64,000 bases of DNA, taken from positions 434,001 to 498,000 of the forward strand of contig NZ_JAMJWD020000003.1 of assembly GCF_023554255.2 (NCBI RefSeq), given 5' to 3'. The notes beneath the pieces are model-generated. The model had not been told where the DNA came from, made no database searches, and saw only the letters and a list, made by a program, of their open reading frames with translations. The number at the start of each line of letters is the position of its first letter. Position 1 is the stretch's first letter. The position numbers and the translations under genes are program-made. Origin of the DNA: Phyllobacterium sp. 21LDTY02-6 (lineage in GTDB: Bacteria; Pseudomonadota; Alphaproteobacteria; Rhizobiales; Rhizobiaceae). Of the stretch, positions 62,477-64,000 are shown piece by piece.

Positions 62477-63371
62477 ACCGGCGGACATCGCGCCCCGCAA
62501 GGCGGACATCGCTCCCCGGCGTCTGCAGCATCCCGGTGCGCGGACGGGCGCGCCATTCGAGAGCCATATGGCGGCCGGGATCAGGCTGGAGTTCGAAATG
62601 GCTCCGGGATCGTCCCTCATCGATGGCCTTGCCTTTCATCTCGAAGAACGCGGGATCGCCGCCGCTGCCATCCAGTTGGAAGGTGGTGCGTTCGAGCCGC
62701 TCCGCTACCTCATGCCGGCCCTTTCAAGCGATGGCGTCCATGCTGCCTGGTACAGCGATCTCCACGCGCCGCATGGCGAGGCGGCGCTGGAGAAGGGTTG
62801 CGTCACCTATGGCACGCGCGACGGGGCGCCGTTCTGCCACTGCCATGCGGTCTGGCAGGAGGGCGAGGAACGTCGTGCCGGCCATATAGTTCCAGATGCA
62901 ACCATCATCTCGCGGCCGGTGAGAGTCACCGCCTATGCGACAGCGGATATCGGCCTGTTGTCGGAGCCGGACGAGGAGACCGGCTTCACCTTGTTTCATC
63001 CGGTCCCGCTTCGGCCCGCGCAAAAAGAAGCCGCGCGGTTCATTTTTGCGCGGGTAAAGCCCAATGAAGACATCATCGAGACACTGGAGGCGGTCTGCCG
63101 TATGCAGGGCATCGCCAGTGCGACCATACGCGGCTCCGTCGGCAGCCTCATCGGGGCGCGCTATGAAGGCGGCGCCAGAGTGGCTGATGTGGCGACGGAA
63201 GTCTTCATCGACGAGGGCGTCGTGACGGCGGATGGTTCCGGCAGCCATGTCGCCATAACCATGGTCGATACGCGCGGCGGCATCACCAGCGGCCGTCTCA
63301 TGCTCGGCGACAATCCGGTCTGCATAACTTTCGAATTATGTCTTGAACTCGATCAGGCCAGCAGGAAATAG
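62469..63371 (+). CDS. Tandem DUF296/PPC-domain protein
   Basis: A 300-residue protein with two DUF296 (PPC) domains, at about 35-150 and 170-290. Both have the small alpha/beta, metal-binding fold: the first contains CHCHAVW, the second GSHVAITMVDTRGGITSGRL (20 residues) and ASATIRGSVGSLIGA. DUF296 proteins can be DNA-binding or of unknown enzymatic function; the His-rich motif suggests a metal site. GTG at 62469 overlaps the SDR stop. A 17-bp near-repeat (GCGGACATCGC[G/T]CCCC, 20 bp apart) at its 5' end gives a doubled N-terminal ADIAPR. Confidence 0.83.
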   Translation: MSRPADIAPRKADIAPRRLQHPGARTGAPFESHMAAGIRLEFEMAPGSSLIDGLAFHLEERGIAAAAIQLEGGAFEPLRYLMPALSSDGVHAAWYSDLHAPHGEAALEKGCVTYGTRDGAPFCHCHAVWQEGEERRAGHIVPDATIISRPVRVTAYATADIGLLSEPDEETGFTLFHPVPLRPAQKEAARFIFARVKPNEDIIETLEAVCRMQGIASATIRGSVGSLIGARYEGGARVADVATEVFIDEGVVTADGSGSHVAITMVDTRGGITSGRLMLGDNPVCITFELCLELDQASRK

Positions 63372-63742
63372 CCGCAGATTGCGGCCGCTGCTACCAGTGC
63401 CACCACCAGCGTCACACGTGCGCCGCGCCAGGCAGGAGCAGCCTGGGGCAGAGGCTCCACGCCGACCAGGTTGACGCGTATCGGCCGTGGTTGCGGGCCC
63501 GTTGCCAAGGGTTCGTCGGTTTCTTCGTCAATCTCGTCCTGCAGCAGGTTCTTCCGGTGCGAAAGACCCGTACCGGCGCGCAGCTCGACCGAGGATGGCC
63601 GCTGCTTCTTCGCCAGTGTCGCGTCCTTGGGCGACCGCACCGCGCCGCCGGCGGCCCTCTCGAATTTGCGCATGGCGTTCTCGTCATTCCAATTGTTCTC
63701 GAGCGCCTGCTGCGAGCCGACATTGTTGATAAGCTGAACCAC
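63353..63742 (-). CDS. Small C-terminally anchored membrane protein, unknown function
   Basis: A 129-residue protein: a polar, charged region (about 1-105) with an acidic patch (LLQDEIDEETDEP), then one hydrophobic helix at the extreme C terminus (VTLVVALVAAAAICGYFLLA, 20 residues), giving a tail-anchored topology. GTG at 63742 has GGAGGA 8 nt upstream; the longer open frame reads into cysteine-rich non-coding sequence. It overlaps the DUF296 gene by 19 bp convergently. I recognise no family. Confidence 0.65.
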   Translation of the reverse strand: MVQLINNVGSQQALENNWNDENAMRKFERAAGGAVRSPKDATLAKKQRPSSVELRAGTGLSHRKNLLQDEIDEETDEPLATGPQPRPIRVNLVGVEPLPQAAPAWRGARVTLVVALVAAAAICGYFLLA

Positions 63743-63943
63743 CGTGTCGTCCTCCGCTGCGGTTGTGCGTGAGCAGCTGCATTTCAACCGATACATGATG
63801 CCGCTATTGCGGCAAAATGGCAAATCTCTATTCCTCGCCGGCCTGAATGTCGCAAATGTCATAAAACTGTTAGGCGCCTGGGGCACGCTGCCGCGGTTCC
63901 CGTTCGTGGAGCGATCCGTTCGAGTCTGACAGGAGAGCGCGCG
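63743..63943. promoter_or_regulatory. Intergenic region before the last partial gene
   Basis: 201 bp between a divergent small membrane-protein gene and the last partial gene, so it should hold both promoters. AGGAG at about 63931-63935 is the ribosome site for the gene at 63944. I see no clear operator or hairpin. Confidence 0.35.
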
Positions 63944-64000
63944 ATGTCCTTTCGCATCGATGTAGATGGCAAGAGCCGTTACAATGCCGATGGCAGCAAG
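63944..64000 (+). CDS. Start of an unidentified gene (partial, 19 codons)
   Basis: An open frame from ATG 63944 runs to the window end; the first residues are MSFRIDVDGKSRYNADGSK. AGGAG lies 8-9 nt upstream, which supports a real start. The fragment is too short to assign a family. Confidence 0.45.
   Translation, partial: MSFRIDVDGKSRYNADGSK

Overview
This 64 kb window is from a GC-rich bacterial chromosome or large replicon, most likely an alphaproteobacterium of the order Hyphomicrobiales (Rhizobiales). The basis is the codon usage, the many ABC/TRAP uptake operons with IclR, GntR and LysR regulators, the Tat-exported binding proteins, and a bacterial tetrahydromethanopterin (H4MPT) C1 cluster of the type found in methylotrophic and formaldehyde-oxidising alphaproteobacteria. 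I see no tRNA, rRNA, CRISPR array, transposase or phage gene.

1-14.4 kb: a compact H4MPT/methylofuran formaldehyde-oxidation island. It holds the end of a dihydropteroate synthase-like gene, a DUF447 flavoprotein, an MfnF-type enzyme, a HisA-like protein, fae, a CitG-like protein, a RimK-type ATP-grasp ligase, mch, a second ATP-grasp enzyme, mtdB, beta-RFAP synthase, a pterin carbinolamine dehydratase, and fhcB-A-D-C for the formyltransferase/hydrolase complex. Fae captures formaldehyde, MtdB and Mch convert it to formyl-H4MPT, and Fhc releases formate. The remaining genes look like cofactor assembly. Stop-start overlaps and TTG/GTG starts are common here.

14.4-25.9 kb: a carbohydrate-type catabolic region (SDR, MaoC-like, Gfo/Idh, rhamnose-mutarotase-like, UgpC-type ABC importer, binding protein, IclR), then a binding-protein-like protein with no export signal coupled to a CoA-transferase, and a DMT permease. 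25.9-30.5 kb: housekeeping and stress genes (DUF899, Ogt, BacA/SbmA-like ABC exporter, cytochrome b561).

30.5-37.1 kb: an unusual block with a RibD-like reductase, a methyltransferase, a GT4 glycosyltransferase, a degenerate 6-pyruvoyl-tetrahydropterin-synthase homolog, an alcohol dehydrogenase, a CDP-alcohol phosphatidyltransferase and a membrane sulfatase-fold enzyme. It resembles a biosynthetic route to an uncharacterised modified pterin or glycolipid, and is my main candidate for an undescribed system.

37.1-43.9 kb: sugar kinase, DapA-family aldolase, GntR regulator and an ABC importer whose ATPase has lost its Walker B segment. 43.9-52.9 kb: a polyamine-type ABC importer with an FAD-linked dehydrogenase, divergent by way of a LysR regulator from an M20 amidohydrolase and an arginine-deiminase-fold hydrolase. 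53-56 kb: a KefB-like antiporter and an HI0933-like flavoprotein. 56-63.4 kb: an acyl-CoA ligase, an IclR regulator, a TRAP transporter (P plus fused QM), an SDR and a tandem DUF296 protein. The window ends with a small tail-anchored protein and the first codons of an unknown gene.

Two putative operator families tie distant parts together. A TCCA-N5-TGGATCGA element occurs upstream of the 14.7 kb SDR and of the 57.7 kb IclR/TRAP genes. A TATATA-centred dyad flanks the 21.7 kb IclR gene and the CoA-transferase promoter.
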